From positions 992,001 to 1,056,000 of the forward strand of contig NZ_CP035934.2 in the NCBI RefSeq assembly GCF_003024525.3: a stretch of DNA of 64,000 nucleotides, read 5' to 3'. A program made the position numbers and the translations under genes. Positions 1 to 8,494 of the stretch are shown here, piece after piece. A model generated the notes under the pieces. That model was not told where the DNA came from. It did not search any database and worked only from the letters and a program-made list of their open reading frames with translations. Within the stretch, counting starts at the first letter, position 1; every line of letters starts with the position of its first letter. The DNA is from Acinetobacter cumulans. GTDB taxonomy: Bacteria > Pseudomonadota > Gammaproteobacteria > Pseudomonadales > Moraxellaceae.

Positions 1-277
1 GTGGACAAGCTGCAAGGTCTGCATAGACAGCATGTACTTGCTCAAGTTCTTCAAAACGTAGCTGTGCAGTAATTGAGTGGTATTTCCCTGTCCGTGATGG
101 TGTTACAGTCATTTTTGCACCATCAAATTCTGGAAAATGTTTCACGAAAATTTCATTTACTGCTTGGCGTAATTCATCGCCTGCATTACCAATGAGTTTA
201 ATCGGGTAGTCCATTGGGAAGACCCAAAGATGCTCTTGTAATTCACGTGATGGAGTACGATCAGTCATGTCAGTCAT
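1..277 (-). CDS. ybeD: YbeD-like DUF493 family protein, 3' end outside window
   Basis: Read on the minus strand from ATG at 277, the frame is open to the window edge for 92 codons; the stop lies outside. The translation starts MTDMTDRTPSRELQEHLWVF and continues with FPMDYPIKLIGNAGDELRQA, the pattern of the YbeD/DUF493 family, small ferredoxin-like-fold proteins of about 90 residues with a proposed regulatory role. An AGGTGT-type ribosome site precedes the start. The family often sits beside lipB, but here its upstream neighbour is rpoD. A perfect hairpin with a T-rich end lies 18 bp before the start, so its promoter is not obvious. Family call is good; exact function in this organism is unknown. 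Confidence 0.75.
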   Translation of the reverse strand, partial: MTDMTDRTPSRELQEHLWVFPMDYPIKLIGNAGDELRQAVNEIFVKHFPEFDGAKMTVTPSRTGKYHSITAQLRFEELEQVHAVYADLAACP

Positions 278-294
278 AGGACACCTCAATATTA

Positions 295-321
295 AAAATA
301 CCTGCAATGTGCAGGTATTTT
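295..321 (-). terminator. Intrinsic terminator after rpoD
   Basis: A perfect 12-bp inverted repeat (arms 295-306 and 310-321, 3-nt loop) is followed on the minus strand by a T-rich stretch. It is the likely rpoD terminator, but it lies in the short leader of the next minus-strand gene. A second hairpin, 347-365 (arms ATGGGGGA and TCCCCCAT), lies between it and the rpoD stop and lacks a T tract. Confidence 0.7.
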
Positions 322-394
322 GATTCATTTGCTACATGCTCTTATTATGGGGGAGCTTCCCCCATATTCAAGCCTGTATTATCCCACTGATGGG

Positions 395-2284
395 TTAGTC
401 ATTCTCAAGGAATGAACGTAAGTGTTCAGAGCGAGAAGGATGACGTAATTTACGTAATGCTTTTGCTTCAATCTGACGGATACGTTCACGTGTTACGTCA
501 AACTGTTTACCAACTTCTTCCAAAGTGTGGTCGGTAGGCATATCAATACCAAAACGCATTTTCAACACTTTCGCTTCACGTTCAGTCAAGTTTTCCAGTA
601 CTTCGCGTGTTGCTTCTTTTAAGCCTTCAGATGTTGCGGCATCAATTGGAGAGGTAATGTTACCATCTTCAATGAAATCACCAAGATGCGAATCTTCGTC
701 ATCGCCAATCGGCGTTTCCATAGAAATCGGCTCTTTGGCAATTTTAAGTACTTTACGTACTTTGACTTCGTCCATTTCTAGACGTTCGCCCAATTCTTCA
801 GGTGTTGGCTCACGGCCCATTTCTTGAAGCAATTGACGAGATACACGGTTGATCTTGTTAATGGTTTCAATCATGTGCACAGGAATACGAATCGTACGTG
901 CTTGATCGGCAATAGAACGCGTGATTGCCTGACGAATCCACCATGTTGCATAAGTCGAGAACTTATAACCACGGCGGTATTCAAACTTATCTACCGCTTT
1001 CATCAAGCCGATGTTACCTTCTTGAATCAAGTCGAGGAATTGTAGACCACGGTTGGTATACTTTTTCGCAATCGAGATTACAAGACGTAAGTTCGCTTCA
1101 ACCATTTCTTTTTTAGCACGGCGTGCTTTCGCTTCGCCTACAGCCATACGTTTAGAAATTTCTTTAATTTCTTTAACGCTTAAATTAAGGTCTTTTTCAA
1201 TGTCTGAGATTTTTTGCTGGAAAGCTAAAATATCAGGGCGTACTTTTTCTAAGTAGCCTTTCATTTCTGCAGGTGCTTTCGCAATTTGCTCATCTAACCA
1301 TGCTTGGTTTGATTCTTGACCTGGGAATGAGGTACGGAATTGCGTACGATCCATACGACCACGACGTACTGCATAACGCATCACTTCACGTTCTGAGGTA
1401 CGAATTTGTTCGTGTGTACCGCGAATCATTTCACTAATGATATCAAATAGGCGCGGTGTAAATTTAAACATCATAAACACAGAAGCTAAATCTTCGAGTG
1501 CTTGTTTGCCTTCTTTACTGTTACGACCATGTTTTTCAACCAGTAATTTGGTATTGGTCCACGCATTTTCTAGTTCAGTAAAACGTGCTTTGGCAATTTC
1601 AGGGTCTGGGCCTGAATCACCTTCAGAGTCGTCATCACTTTCAGATTCTTCGTCTTCATCATCATCATCCAATTTTACATCTTTGGTTGATTTGTTTGAT
1701 GATGCATCGTCTTCGTCTAGATCTTCAGACTCATCTTCTAAAACTTCAGGAATATCATCGTCAGTTTCAGGGTCTAGGTAACCCGATAAAATATCAGCAA
1801 GACGACGTTCACCTGCTTCATAATCTTTATATTCTTTTAAAACGACTTCAACTGCGTTTGGCCAATAAGCGATTGAATTTAAAACGTCACGAATACCTTC
1901 TTCGATACGTTTTGCAATGCTAATTTCGCCTTCGCGTGTAAGGAGTTCAACTGTACCCATTTCACGCATATACATACGTACAGGGTCAGTGGTACGGCCT
2001 GGTTCATTTTCAACTGATGCAAGTACAGCAGCGGCTTCTTCTTCAGCAACTTCATCCGTTGCGTCGCTGCCACCTTCAAACATGGCATCATCAGTTTCAG
2101 GTGCACGGTCATGTACAGGAATACCAACGTCATTCAACATTTGAATGATGTCTTCAATCTGTTCGCTTTCTGTGATTGAATCCGGGAGATGATCGTTGAC
2201 CTCAGCGAAAGTTAAGTAACCTTGTTCTTTGCCTCGGCTAATCAGCGCCGCTACTTGTGAAGTAGGGGAATTCATATCGCTCAT
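395..2284 (-). CDS. rpoD: RNA polymerase primary sigma factor RpoD (sigma-70)
   Basis: A 629-residue housekeeping sigma factor that directs core RNA polymerase to most promoters. Region 1.1 is at the N-terminus. A very acidic Asp/Glu/Ser-rich stretch around residues 175-230 corresponds to the poorly conserved region between 1.2 and 2. Region 2 is recognisable from [20 protein letters not shown] and the tryptophan-rich [20 protein letters not shown] used for promoter melting. Region 4 lies at residues 588-629 with the helix-turn-helix [20 protein letters not shown] that reads the -35 element. Length and end ([11 protein letters not shown]) match Acinetobacter and Pseudomonas RpoD. An extended -10 promoter lies upstream at 2545-2553. 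The family call is essentially certain. Confidence 0.99.
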   Translation of the reverse strand: MSDMNSPTSQVAALISRGKEQGYLTFAEVNDHLPDSITESEQIEDIIQMLNDVGIPVHDRAPETDDAMFEGGSDATDEVAEEEAAAVLASVENEPGRTTDPVRMYMREMGTVELLTREGEISIAKRIEEGIRDVLNSIAYWPNAVEVVLKEYKDYEAGERRLADILSGYLDPETDDDIPEVLEDESEDLDEDDASSNKSTKDVKLDDDDEDEESESDDDSEGDSGPDPEIAKARFTELENAWTNTKLLVEKHGRNSKEGKQALEDLASVFMMFKFTPRLFDIISEMIRGTHEQIRTSEREVMRYAVRRGRMDRTQFRTSFPGQESNQAWLDEQIAKAPAEMKGYLEKVRPDILAFQQKISDIEKDLNLSVKEIKEISKRMAVGEAKARRAKKEMVEANLRLVISIAKKYTNRGLQFLDLIQEGNIGLMKAVDKFEYRRGYKFSTYATWWIRQAITRSIADQARTIRIPVHMIETINKINRVSRQLLQEMGREPTPEELGERLEMDEVKVRKVLKIAKEPISMETPIGDDEDSHLGDFIEDGNITSPIDAATSEGLKEATREVLENLTEREAKVLKMRFGIDMPTDHTLEEVGKQFDVTRERIRQIEAKALRKLRHPSRSEHLRSFLEND

Positions 2285-2544
2285 CTATGCTTACTCTTCG
2301 TTGAATCTGTGACAGTAAAAAATCGTATAGTAGACTTATACGATTCATCTCAATAAAAATTTATCAATAGCTTGCTTATTCCATCAAATATTCAGTCTTA
2401 TTTGAAAGACGATTCGATGGAATATTAAAAAATTAAATTCAGTAATTTAGGTGGGGCTGAAATTGTTGTTTTCAAGTTCATCCCGTACGTATTTGGTCAG
2501 ATGAAATCATCTCGATATTCATAAAACTGAAAGACGCAGGGTGG

Positions 2545-2553
2545 ATTATATCA
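2545..2553 (-). promoter_or_regulatory. Candidate extended -10 promoter for rpoD
   Basis: On the minus strand the sequence reads TGATATAAT, a perfect -10 with the extended TGn motif, about 260 bp before the rpoD start. No good -35 hexamer is seen at 17 bp, as expected for extended -10 promoters. Most of the 2285-2691 interval is therefore a long rpoD leader. Confidence 0.5.
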
Positions 2554-2572
2554 TGCCATAACTTAGGTTAAG

Positions 2573-2595
2573 AAAAAAGCCTAATTTACGGCTTT
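2573..2595 (-). terminator. Terminator-like hairpin in the rpoD upstream region
   Basis: Arms AAAGCC and GGCTTT (2576-2581 and 2590-2595) are followed by six Ts on the minus strand. No minus-strand gene lies upstream, so it may block antisense transcription from the divergent promoter region or end an unseen short RNA. Confidence 0.35.
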
Positions 2596-2619
2596 AACAG
2601 CTAAAAATACAAATAAAAC

Positions 2620-2648
2620 TTGACAAGGTTCTATAACCCATATAAATA
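2620..2648 (+). promoter_or_regulatory. Candidate sigma-70 promoter for the small acidic gene at 2692
   Basis: A perfect TTGACA (2620-2625) is followed by TAAATA at 17-bp spacing (TATAAA at 15 bp overlaps it) and a GC-rich discriminator. It lies about 45 bp before the GTG start of the next plus-strand gene. Confidence 0.6.
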
Positions 2649-2691
2649 GCGCCTAGACCCCTTTAAATTTTTTCATTATGAGGTAGTTTCA

Positions 2692-2901
2692 GTGTCTTCG
2701 ACAGATTTTGAACTAGATGATAACTACGGTGATGATGATGTTAATTTCGATGAGGCCGGCGGAAAAATTAGCGCTAAAGAATCGCTAGAAAAACGTCGCT
2801 TGATTGATGAACTTCTTGCACAACGTCGTTTAGAGCGTGAACTCAAAGATTTTGACTATGACTTTGACGATGACGACGATTTTGGCGATGAAGACGACTA
2901 A
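2692..2901 (+). CDS. Small acidic protein, PA3496-like putative envelope integrity family
   Basis: A 69-residue, strongly acidic protein starting at GTG, with GAGGTAG as ribosome site about 8 nt upstream. Both ends are Asp-rich (ELDDNYGDDDV near the start, DYDFDDDDDFGDEDD at the end), flanking a basic helical core (KESLEKRRLIDELLAQRRLE). This acid-basic-acid layout resembles the family named after Pseudomonas PA3496, labelled a putative envelope integrity protein; the assignment is from recall of layout, not alignment. It has no signal peptide or membrane segment. It has its own promoter at 2620-2648 and may be read on into the UPF0149 gene 69 bp downstream. Confidence 0.6.
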   Translation: MSSTDFELDDNYGDDDVNFDEAGGKISAKESLEKRRLIDELLAQRRLERELKDFDYDFDDDDDFGDEDD

Positions 2902-2970
2902 AATCAGTTTTGGCGTAGTGTTTTTAAATGCTATGCTTACACATTAAGTTTCTATGTTTGTGGATGTAAA

Positions 2971-3495
2971 ATGAGTGCTTTAGATTTAGACCGTTTGAGC
3001 GACTATCTAGACGGCGATCAGAATGAGTTTGGTCTGGATTTTGCTGCAACTCATGGTTTTTTGTGTGCAATTGCAGTTGGCCCGCAATTTGACAAATGGT
3101 TAGAAGAACTATTTGACAATAACCATAAAAAAGTTCCTGCAGACATTATTGCTCAGGTGAAAGCTTGGTTAGAATCACTGCGTCAAAACTTAGCCAATGA
3201 AGAAGGAATTTCATTTCCTTTTGAAGTGGAAGAAGCAGACGTAGAGTCAAGCCTAGGCGACTGGAGCGTTGGTTTTGTTGATGCAATGTTCTTAAATGAA
3301 GAAGCATGGTTCGCGCCTGAATTTGAAGAACAATTAGTTGATTTGACTTTGCCAATTATGGTGTTTAGCGGTATTGATGAAGAAGATCCTCAAATGGAAA
3401 CCTTCCGCCGTAATGGTCAATTAATGGATGAGCTTGCAGAAGAGATTCCAGAGAACTTAAACGAATTGTATTTGATGTATCACACACCAAACTAA
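2971..3495 (+). CDS. UPF0149 (YecA/YgfB) family protein
   Basis: A 174-residue acidic, all-helical soluble protein. Features of the UPF0149 family are the opening LDLDRLSDYLDG, the THGFLCAIAVGP segment (residues about 28-39) and the GDWSVGFVDAMF motif in the second half. It lacks the C-terminal SEC-C zinc-binding motif of full YecA proteins, so it is closer to YgfB. YgfB in Pseudomonas aeruginosa has been linked to repression of alpA-dependent gene expression; whether this protein shares that role is not shown here. A strong terminator follows at 3511-3539. The family is sure, the function is not. Confidence 0.85.
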   Translation: MSALDLDRLSDYLDGDQNEFGLDFAATHGFLCAIAVGPQFDKWLEELFDNNHKKVPADIIAQVKAWLESLRQNLANEEGISFPFEVEEADVESSLGDWSVGFVDAMFLNEEAWFAPEFEEQLVDLTLPIMVFSGIDEEDPQMETFRRNGQLMDELAEEIPENLNELYLMYHTPN

Positions 3496-3510
3496 TTCAA
3501 ATAAGTTATA

Positions 3511-3539
3511 AAAAAAGCACCGAGTTTGGTGCTTTTTTT
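3511..3539. terminator. Bidirectional intrinsic terminator
   Basis: AAAAAAGCACC and GGTGCTTTTTTT flank a 6-nt loop between the convergent genes ending at 3495 and 3555. Confidence 0.85.
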
Positions 3540-3554
3540 ATATAAGTTTGTCGT

Positions 3555-4025
3555 TCAGCTTATTTTGGATTTACGTTGCTTTTGCTTTTGCTTTTGCTTT
3601 TGCTTTTGTTTTTGTTTTTGTAAACCTTTGACGGCATTATTTGCCATCCAGCCAAAACTCATGGCAAGAATTAAATAATGAATAAATAAGGTAAAGCCGA
3701 CTGCAACACAGATGATCCAAAGTGGTAGTGCTGTGAATAAAGTGAAAATAGCAAGCGATTTAAATACTACAAGTATAATGATGATGGTGGTGATGAGACT
3801 GATTGCAATAGAGGTTGCAAGACACCCCCAGATGAGTTGTATTTTCTCTGCTGCTTCAGGCGCTCTTTGATGGTCTTGCACGAATTTATTGGCAGTTACA
3901 AAGCCTGCAGTCATGATGCAGGCAACAGATGTACCGTTAGGTAGGTTAAAGAAATAAATAATTACTGCCATGATGGCCATAGCGATTAAATAGGTTATAG
4001 CAAAATATATAATGTATTTTTTCAT
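3555..4025 (-). CDS. ABZJ_00895-like small membrane protein with Lys-Gln repeat tail
   Basis: A 156-residue protein with four hydrophobic segments (about residues 5-27, 33-45, 69-90, 92-128) and a cytoplasmic-type basic tail. The body (IYFFNLPNGTSVACIMTAGF, then KFVQDHQRAP) resembles the uncharacterised ABZJ_00895 family seen in Acinetobacter; this is recall, not a search. The tail is a perfect Gln-(Lys-Gln)x7 run followed by RKSKIS, encoded by a hexanucleotide repeat (3576-3620). Copy-number change would keep the frame and alter only tail length. No function is known. It is monocistronic, with a terminator shared with the convergent gene. Confidence 0.65.
   Translation of the reverse strand: MKKYIIYFAITYLIAMAIMAVIIYFFNLPNGTSVACIMTAGFVTANKFVQDHQRAPEAAEKIQLIWGCLATSIAISLITTIIIILVVFKSLAIFTLFTALPLWIICVAVGFTLFIHYLILAMSFGWMANNAVKGLQKQKQKQKQKQKQKQRKSKIS
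3576..3620. repeat. Hexanucleotide microsatellite encoding a Lys-Gln tail
   Basis: Five perfect TTGCTT units followed by two TTGTTT units and TTG on the plus strand. They encode Q(KQ)7 on the minus strand. The unit is six bases, so slippage would be in frame. Confidence 0.9.
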
Positions 4026-4172
4026 CAGTTTTAGGTTCGAATGTTATTGGTATAAGGCGTCACCACAGTAGGGTGTTAAGCATTTTTTTTGTGATGAATG
4101 AGTATAAGGGATTGTTTATTCATGTAGAAGTGACATTGAGCGATTTGATATATCACTCAATTGGCTGTGCAT

Positions 4173-4799
4173 TTATTTTTGTTGTGATGCGGCTTTTTTA
4201 CGTTGCTGGCGACGGTATAAAATCCATAAGATGATCATGATGGCGATCGCAATAATCACGTAGCCAACGCGACTGAAGATTTCATGCATGAGTGCTTGGT
4301 TTTCACCAAAGTAATAGCCAACACAGGCTAAAAAGGTGGTCCAAATAATGGTGCCTAAAGCGCTGTAAAGCATGAATTTCCAAAAAGGCATTCGGCTCAT
4401 GCCTGCAGGAATGCTGATCAGTGAGCGTACAGCAGGGATCATGCGACCAAAAAATACAATACGATGACCATATTGCTCAAACCAAGCCAATGCTGTTTTA
4501 ACATCTTCTGTTTTAATGAATAAATATTTTCCATATTTATCAACACAGCGAAAAATATGCTCGTTATTGAACTTATAGCCCACCCAGTAGAGTACAGCGG
4601 CTGCAATCAATGAACCAATACTTCCTGCAATAATGACCCCTGTGAGCAGAAGCTGGCCCTGCGATGCGGTATAACCCGCAGAAGGCATAATGATTTCTGA
4701 GGGAATGGGCGGGAAAACATTATCTAGAAACATGAGGAAGGCGATACCCAAATAACCGAGCTGTTGCATGATGGTTAATATCCATTCGGTTAAATTCAT
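4173..4799 (-). CDS. DedA family inner-membrane protein
   Basis: A 208-residue polytopic membrane protein. The DedA signature is present: an early FLDNVFPPIPSEIIMPSAG re-entrant segment with acidic residues, and FFGRMIPAVRSLISIPAGMS, which holds the essential arginines. Two strong hydrophobic segments close the protein, with a basic tail RRQQRKKAASQQK. DedA proteins take part in lipid flipping and proton-motive-force homeostasis (undecaprenyl phosphate or phosphatidylethanolamine recycling in studied members). Which substrate applies here cannot be read from sequence. Transcribed alone; about 150 bp separate it from the next minus-strand gene. Confidence 0.9.
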   Translation of the reverse strand: MNLTEWILTIMQQLGYLGIAFLMFLDNVFPPIPSEIIMPSAGYTASQGQLLLTGVIIAGSIGSLIAAAVLYWVGYKFNNEHIFRCVDKYGKYLFIKTEDVKTALAWFEQYGHRIVFFGRMIPAVRSLISIPAGMSRMPFWKFMLYSALGTIIWTTFLACVGYYFGENQALMHEIFSRVGYVIIAIAIMIILWILYRRQQRKKAASQQK

Positions 4800-4942
4800 G
4801 GGCCTTCCAAAAGTAATAGGGGTAAATAAAAGGAAAATCTCATCTGAGTATGCAAGATATTGTTCTTGTTGTGTGTTACAAAATCATGAAATTTGTGTTT
4901 AAGGCAGACTTAGAGCATGTACTTGCCATTTAAGGAACAATA

Positions 4943-4967
4943 AAAAACCCTCCTGAGGAGGGTTTTT
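4943..4967 (-). terminator. Intrinsic terminator of trhO
   Basis: AAAAACCCTCC and GGAGGGTTTTT with a 3-nt loop, just after the trhO stop codon. Confidence 0.85.
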
Positions 4968-4989
4968 CAAGCTGTTAGTTCAATACAAC

Positions 4990-5922
4990 TTAGAGGCGTT
5001 TACGTTTAGCCGCTAAAATTTGTGATTGACGCATACGGAAGCCTTCTTTTTGCTTATCGGTTGTTTTGTCGATGCAGTAGACACAAGATACACCATGCTC
5101 GTAGCTAGGAAGTTCAACTTCCGCAGGAACAAGTGGCCAACCACATGCGTGACATTTAATGTTTGCGCCTTCTTCCATGCCATGTGTTACTGCGGTACGG
5201 CCGTCAAATACGAAACATTCACCTTCCCACATGCTTTCGTCAGCTGGGGTTTCTTCTAGGTATTTAAGAATACCGCCTTTGAGGTGATAAACTTCATTGA
5301 AGCCTTCTTGAAGAAGCAATGATGTTGATTTTTCACAGCGAATACCGCCTGTACAGAACATCGCAATTTTTTTATCTTTGTGTTGTTCCAACTCTTTTTT
5401 TACGTAGTCTGGAAATTCACGGAAAGTTTCTGTTTGTGGGTCAATCGCGCCTTTAAACGTACCCGCTTTGTATTCATAGTCATTACGTGTATCAATTAAA
5501 ATCACGTCATCACGCGCAATCAGCTCATTCCATTCTTTCGGGTCTAAGTAATGGCCTACTAGATCACGTGGTTTTACTTCTACACCTAAAGTGACAATTT
5601 CTTTTTTGAGTTTAATTTTCATTTTACGGAAAGGTTTTTCCGAACTGTGAGACTCTTTATATTCCATAGACGTAAAGCCTTCGTCTAAAAGAAATTGGTG
5701 TACAGCGTCAACTGCAACGCGGTCGCCCGCAACAGTGCCGTTAATACCTTCGTCTGCCACAATAAGAGTACCACACAAATTGATTGAGCCGACTAAGTTC
5801 AATAGGCGTTCTTTTAACGCAGCTGCGTCTTGAACTTCTTTAAATTGATATAGCGCGGCAACAACCCAACCTGTGGTCGCTTGCTGTTCTACAGGTGCAA
5901 GCTGTTCTACAGTAGCGTTCAT
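4990..5922 (-). CDS. trhO: tRNA uridine(34) hydroxylase TrhO, rhodanese family (YceA)
   Basis: A 310-residue protein that makes 5-hydroxyuridine at wobble position 34 of tRNAs, using oxygen. The N-terminal acylphosphatase-like domain is marked by GTLIVADEGINGTVAG. The central rhodanese domain carries the loop MFCTGGIRCEKS with its catalytic cysteine. The C-terminal part has a CHACGW and CVYC pair of CxxC-like motifs. The frame is open to 5973, but ATG at 5922 is chosen: GGAG lies 9 nt upstream and the translation MNATVEQLAP starts the typical N-terminus. It is monocistronic with its own terminator. The family call is strong. Confidence 0.93.
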   Translation of the reverse strand: MNATVEQLAPVEQQATTGWVVAALYQFKEVQDAAALKERLLNLVGSINLCGTLIVADEGINGTVAGDRVAVDAVHQFLLDEGFTSMEYKESHSSEKPFRKMKIKLKKEIVTLGVEVKPRDLVGHYLDPKEWNELIARDDVILIDTRNDYEYKAGTFKGAIDPQTETFREFPDYVKKELEQHKDKKIAMFCTGGIRCEKSTSLLLQEGFNEVYHLKGGILKYLEETPADESMWEGECFVFDGRTAVTHGMEEGANIKCHACGWPLVPAEVELPSYEHGVSCVYCIDKTTDKQKEGFRMRQSQILAAKRKRL

Positions 5923-6111
5923 GGAGTACTCCAAAATAGAAAAATAAAAAAACAGGAATTTCGAAAGGCACATATTTTAACGTGTATTGATGGAATATGC
6001 GAGTAAAACAGTACATGCAGATGACTTCTATTCATGTGCAACTGCGTGTATATTCGGGGCCTCACGTTGTGTTTTGTTTTAATAGCAACAGCAGAATTTT
6101 AGGAGTTTGTT

Positions 6112-6603
6112 TTGAGTAATGACCGTCGAATTGCTTCACTTACGCCATGTGCAGGGCGTTGTTCAACGGTATTTGGTGATGCAGTGTGTCGTGGCTGTCG
6201 CCGATTCAATCATGAAGTTATTCAGTGGAATACTTATAATCCAGTACAACAAACCGCTGTGTGGAAGCGCCTAGATGCACAGTTAGATCAAATTTTAGTG
6301 CCCATGCTGCCCTTTGCAGATCTTCGTCATGTTGAAGGTTTTGTTTTGTCTAAGCGTGTGCGTCTGCGTCCAGATGCGAGTAAAGGGCGTAAGTTGTACC
6401 ATGCCTTAAAATTGTGTGAAAAAAACCGTCATTTTACCGATGATAGTGGACTTGGTATTCACTACAAACAAGTGCGCCCATTGTGGGAAGAATTCGAGCG
6501 TCGCGTGTTGGCACTTGCGACAGCCAGTTATGATTTTGCCTTTTTGCGAGCAGATGGCATTAGTCATCATTTACTGAAAGGATATGAAGAAGAGGACGAA
6601 TAG
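6112..6603 (+). CDS. DUF1289 family protein with four-cysteine cluster
   Basis: A 163-residue protein starting at TTG with AGGAG about 6 nt before it. The N-terminus has the DUF1289 pattern: Cys13, Cys17, Cys26 and Cys29 (TPCAGRCSTVFGDAVCRGCR), followed by a conserved EVIQWNTYNPVQQTAVWKRL segment. The four cysteines suggest metal or iron-sulfur binding. This protein is longer than the common 60-90 residue members, with about 100 further residues of unknown role. No catalytic function is known for the family. Confidence 0.85.
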   Translation: MSNDRRIASLTPCAGRCSTVFGDAVCRGCRRFNHEVIQWNTYNPVQQTAVWKRLDAQLDQILVPMLPFADLRHVEGFVLSKRVRLRPDASKGRKLYHALKLCEKNRHFTDDSGLGIHYKQVRPLWEEFERRVLALATASYDFAFLRADGISHHLLKGYEEEDE

Positions 6604-6652
6604 TCCTCTTTTTATTTAATGAGGGAATATAAGCTGATCTTGGTATACAAAT

Positions 6653-7264
6653 ATGAACTACTCTGAATATTTTTTATATTGCGTGGCTGTGATTGTGATG
6701 ATTGCAACGCCTGGCCCAGTCATGCTTTTGGTGGCAAGTGCTGGTTTAAAAGGTGGATATAAAAAAGCCCTACAAACGATTTTTGGCACGAATTTGGCCT
6801 CATTGGTTCTTATTGTATTTTCTGTATTGATTTTAAAAGGTGCGTTGAATATTAATGAGCAATGGCTCAATGCAATTAAGGTGCTGGGATGTATCTATAT
6901 TGCTTATATTGGTCTACAGGTTTTAAAAGAAGCACGTGAAGCTCAGCCTGAGCAAAGTCAGGTGGCACTCCCAGATACGCAAGGTGGCTTTAAGCAAGGC
7001 TTGCTGGTGGGTATTTCTAATCCTAAAGATATTATTTTCTTTGCATCTTTCTTTCCGCAATTTACAGGTATTACAGCGGATTTAAATTTGAGCCTGAGTA
7101 TTTTAACCATCAGTTGGATTATTCTAGATTTTGCTACGTTGTCTTTAGTTTATTTAGCTTTTAATCGTTTATCGCGCTCAGCAGTCTATCCAAAATTACT
7201 GGGAATCTGTGGCGCCGTACTGGTTGTGGTGGCTTTATACGGCATTTACAGTGCTTTATTTTGA
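6653..7264 (+). CDS. LysE/RhtB family amino acid exporter
   Basis: A 203-residue inner-membrane protein with about six hydrophobic segments. It carries the LysE/RhtB signature near the N-terminus (ATPGPVMLLVASAGLKGGYK) and the downstream ISNPKDIIFFASFFPQF. Members export amino acids or homoserine lactone-like compounds. The substrate cannot be told from sequence. The 3' end overlaps by 9 bp the 3' end of the convergent TetR gene, so the two genes form a compact pair, and the regulator may control it or the HPP gene. Confidence 0.88.
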   Translation: MNYSEYFLYCVAVIVMIATPGPVMLLVASAGLKGGYKKALQTIFGTNLASLVLIVFSVLILKGALNINEQWLNAIKVLGCIYIAYIGLQVLKEAREAQPEQSQVALPDTQGGFKQGLLVGISNPKDIIFFASFFPQFTGITADLNLSLSILTISWIILDFATLSLVYLAFNRLSRSAVYPKLLGICGAVLVVVALYGIYSALF

Positions 7265-7819
7265 AGGCTGAGCCATCAGTAAATAGATTAATTGAAAGAT
7301 CAGCGCTTTTTGTTGGTTGCAGGTTTGGGCATTAAAACCATCGACCAATATTGTGCTGATGAGTCCTTCAAGCTGAAGATAAAACAAGGCACTTATTTTC
7401 TGCTGCTGAGGAAGGCAGGCAGTTTTGCTTTGAATTAAATCACGGATCCATTGTTTATGTGCCTGAGAAATGGCAAGTATATCTGTGTCTGCAGCATTTG
7501 ATTCACCCACAGCTCGAACAAATAGACAGCCTTTGAAATGATCTGCTTGAAACCAGTGGATATGCCAGTCATAAATTTTTTCTAAAGCCTCTAGACCTTC
7601 AAACTCTTGAATGGCTGTCAGTAAGCTTTGCCTAAAGTGTTCATCTCGCGCTTGCAAAACGCTGTAAACCAGCTGGTGCTTATTTTTAAAATAGGTATAC
7701 AGCGTAGTTTTAGAACAGCCTGATTCATCTCGAATCAGATCGACACCAACAGCACTAAAACTTTGCTGATTAAACAGCTGTTCTGCAGTATTTAAAATTT
7801 TCTGTGCTGATTTAGACAT
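7256..7819 (-). CDS. TetR/AcrR family transcriptional regulator
   Basis: A 187-residue regulator. The N-terminal helix-turn-helix (residues about 8-50) reads ILNTAEQLFNQQSFSAVGVD and then GCSKTTLYTYFKNKHQLVYS, the classic TetR DNA-binding pattern. The C-terminal ligand domain resembles the YxaF/NemR-like group. A perfect 24-bp palindrome lies in the 105-bp divergent interval between this gene and the HPP gene, the usual place for a TetR operator, which suggests autorepression and control of the HPP gene. The ligand is unknown. Confidence 0.92.
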   Translation of the reverse strand: MSKSAQKILNTAEQLFNQQSFSAVGVDLIRDESGCSKTTLYTYFKNKHQLVYSVLQARDEHFRQSLLTAIQEFEGLEALEKIYDWHIHWFQADHFKGCLFVRAVGESNAADTDILAISQAHKQWIRDLIQSKTACLPQQQKISALFYLQLEGLISTILVDGFNAQTCNQQKALIFQLIYLLMAQPSK

Positions 7820-7853
7820 CGCGGTTTTACCTCATCTGAAATAGCATATTTAC

Positions 7854-7877
7854 AAATAGTACAGATCTGTACTATTT
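7854..7877. promoter_or_regulatory. Perfect 24-bp palindrome, candidate TetR operator
   Basis: Half site AAATAGTACAGA is followed directly by its exact complement TCTGTACTATTT. It lies 35 bp upstream of the TetR gene start and 47 bp upstream of the HPP gene start, so it could control both. Confidence 0.7.
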
Positions 7878-7924
7878 TAATTATAGCGCGCGCTGTATCT
7901 AATATCAATCAAGAGGAAATCAGC

Positions 7925-8449
7925 ATGAATATATTCGCGGGTAAAGAGAAACTAGCACCTCGACCATCAGGGCAGGCCTTGCTGCGTGGATTTTGTGGGG
8001 GAACGCTCAGTATCTTTATTTTGTTGCTGATTGGGCAGTATTCACATCATGCATGGATCATGGCACCTTTTGGTGCGAGCTGTGTACTGTTGTACGCAGC
8101 AGTACAGTCGCCATTGGCCCAGCCACGCAATCTTATTTTTGGTCATGTCATTTCTGCGACAATCGGTTTATTTTTTGCTTTATATCTTCCTATTAATATT
8201 TTCACAATTGCAATTGCGGTAGGCCTCGCTATTGTTGGTATGCAATATCTACGCTGTGTGCATCCGCCCGCGGGAGCGAATCCATTGGTTATTTTATTAA
8301 CTGCGAGTAGAACCGCTTATGATTGGAGTTTTTTGCTTTTTCCAGTGCTTTCGGGCGCGGTGAGTTTGGTATTGGTTGCTTATGCTGTAAACAATATTGG
8401 CAAAGGAGCAGTGTGGCCTGAATATGGTTTAGGCTTGATGAAAAAGTAG
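7925..8449 (+). CDS. HPP family integral membrane protein
   Basis: A 174-residue protein with four to five hydrophobic segments. The HPP signature is CVHPPAGANPLVILLTASR at about residues 110-128, preceded by the conserved MAPFGASCVLLYA and SPLAQPRNLIFGH segments. Members in cyanobacteria and plastids have been linked to nitrite transport; bacterial roles are mostly unknown. AAGAGGAAATC gives a good ribosome site before ATG. It shares the divergent regulatory region with the TetR gene and is probably its target. Confidence 0.88.
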   Translation: MNIFAGKEKLAPRPSGQALLRGFCGGTLSIFILLLIGQYSHHAWIMAPFGASCVLLYAAVQSPLAQPRNLIFGHVISATIGLFFALYLPINIFTIAIAVGLAIVGMQYLRCVHPPAGANPLVILLTASRTAYDWSFLLFPVLSGAVSLVLVAYAVNNIGKGAVWPEYGLGLMKK

Positions 8450-8494
8450 GAAAATAAATTTTGATCTAAAGCTGATCTTGCATATCCATAAAAA

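Noticed and set aside
1437..2144. Plus-strand ORFs opposite rpoD
   Set aside because: They are Ser-rich shadows of the acidic region of RpoD in the opposite strand.
5923..5973. Upstream extension of the trhO frame to 5973
   Set aside because: The extension is low-complexity and lacks a ribosome site. ATG at 5922 has GGAG at good spacing and gives the family N-terminus.
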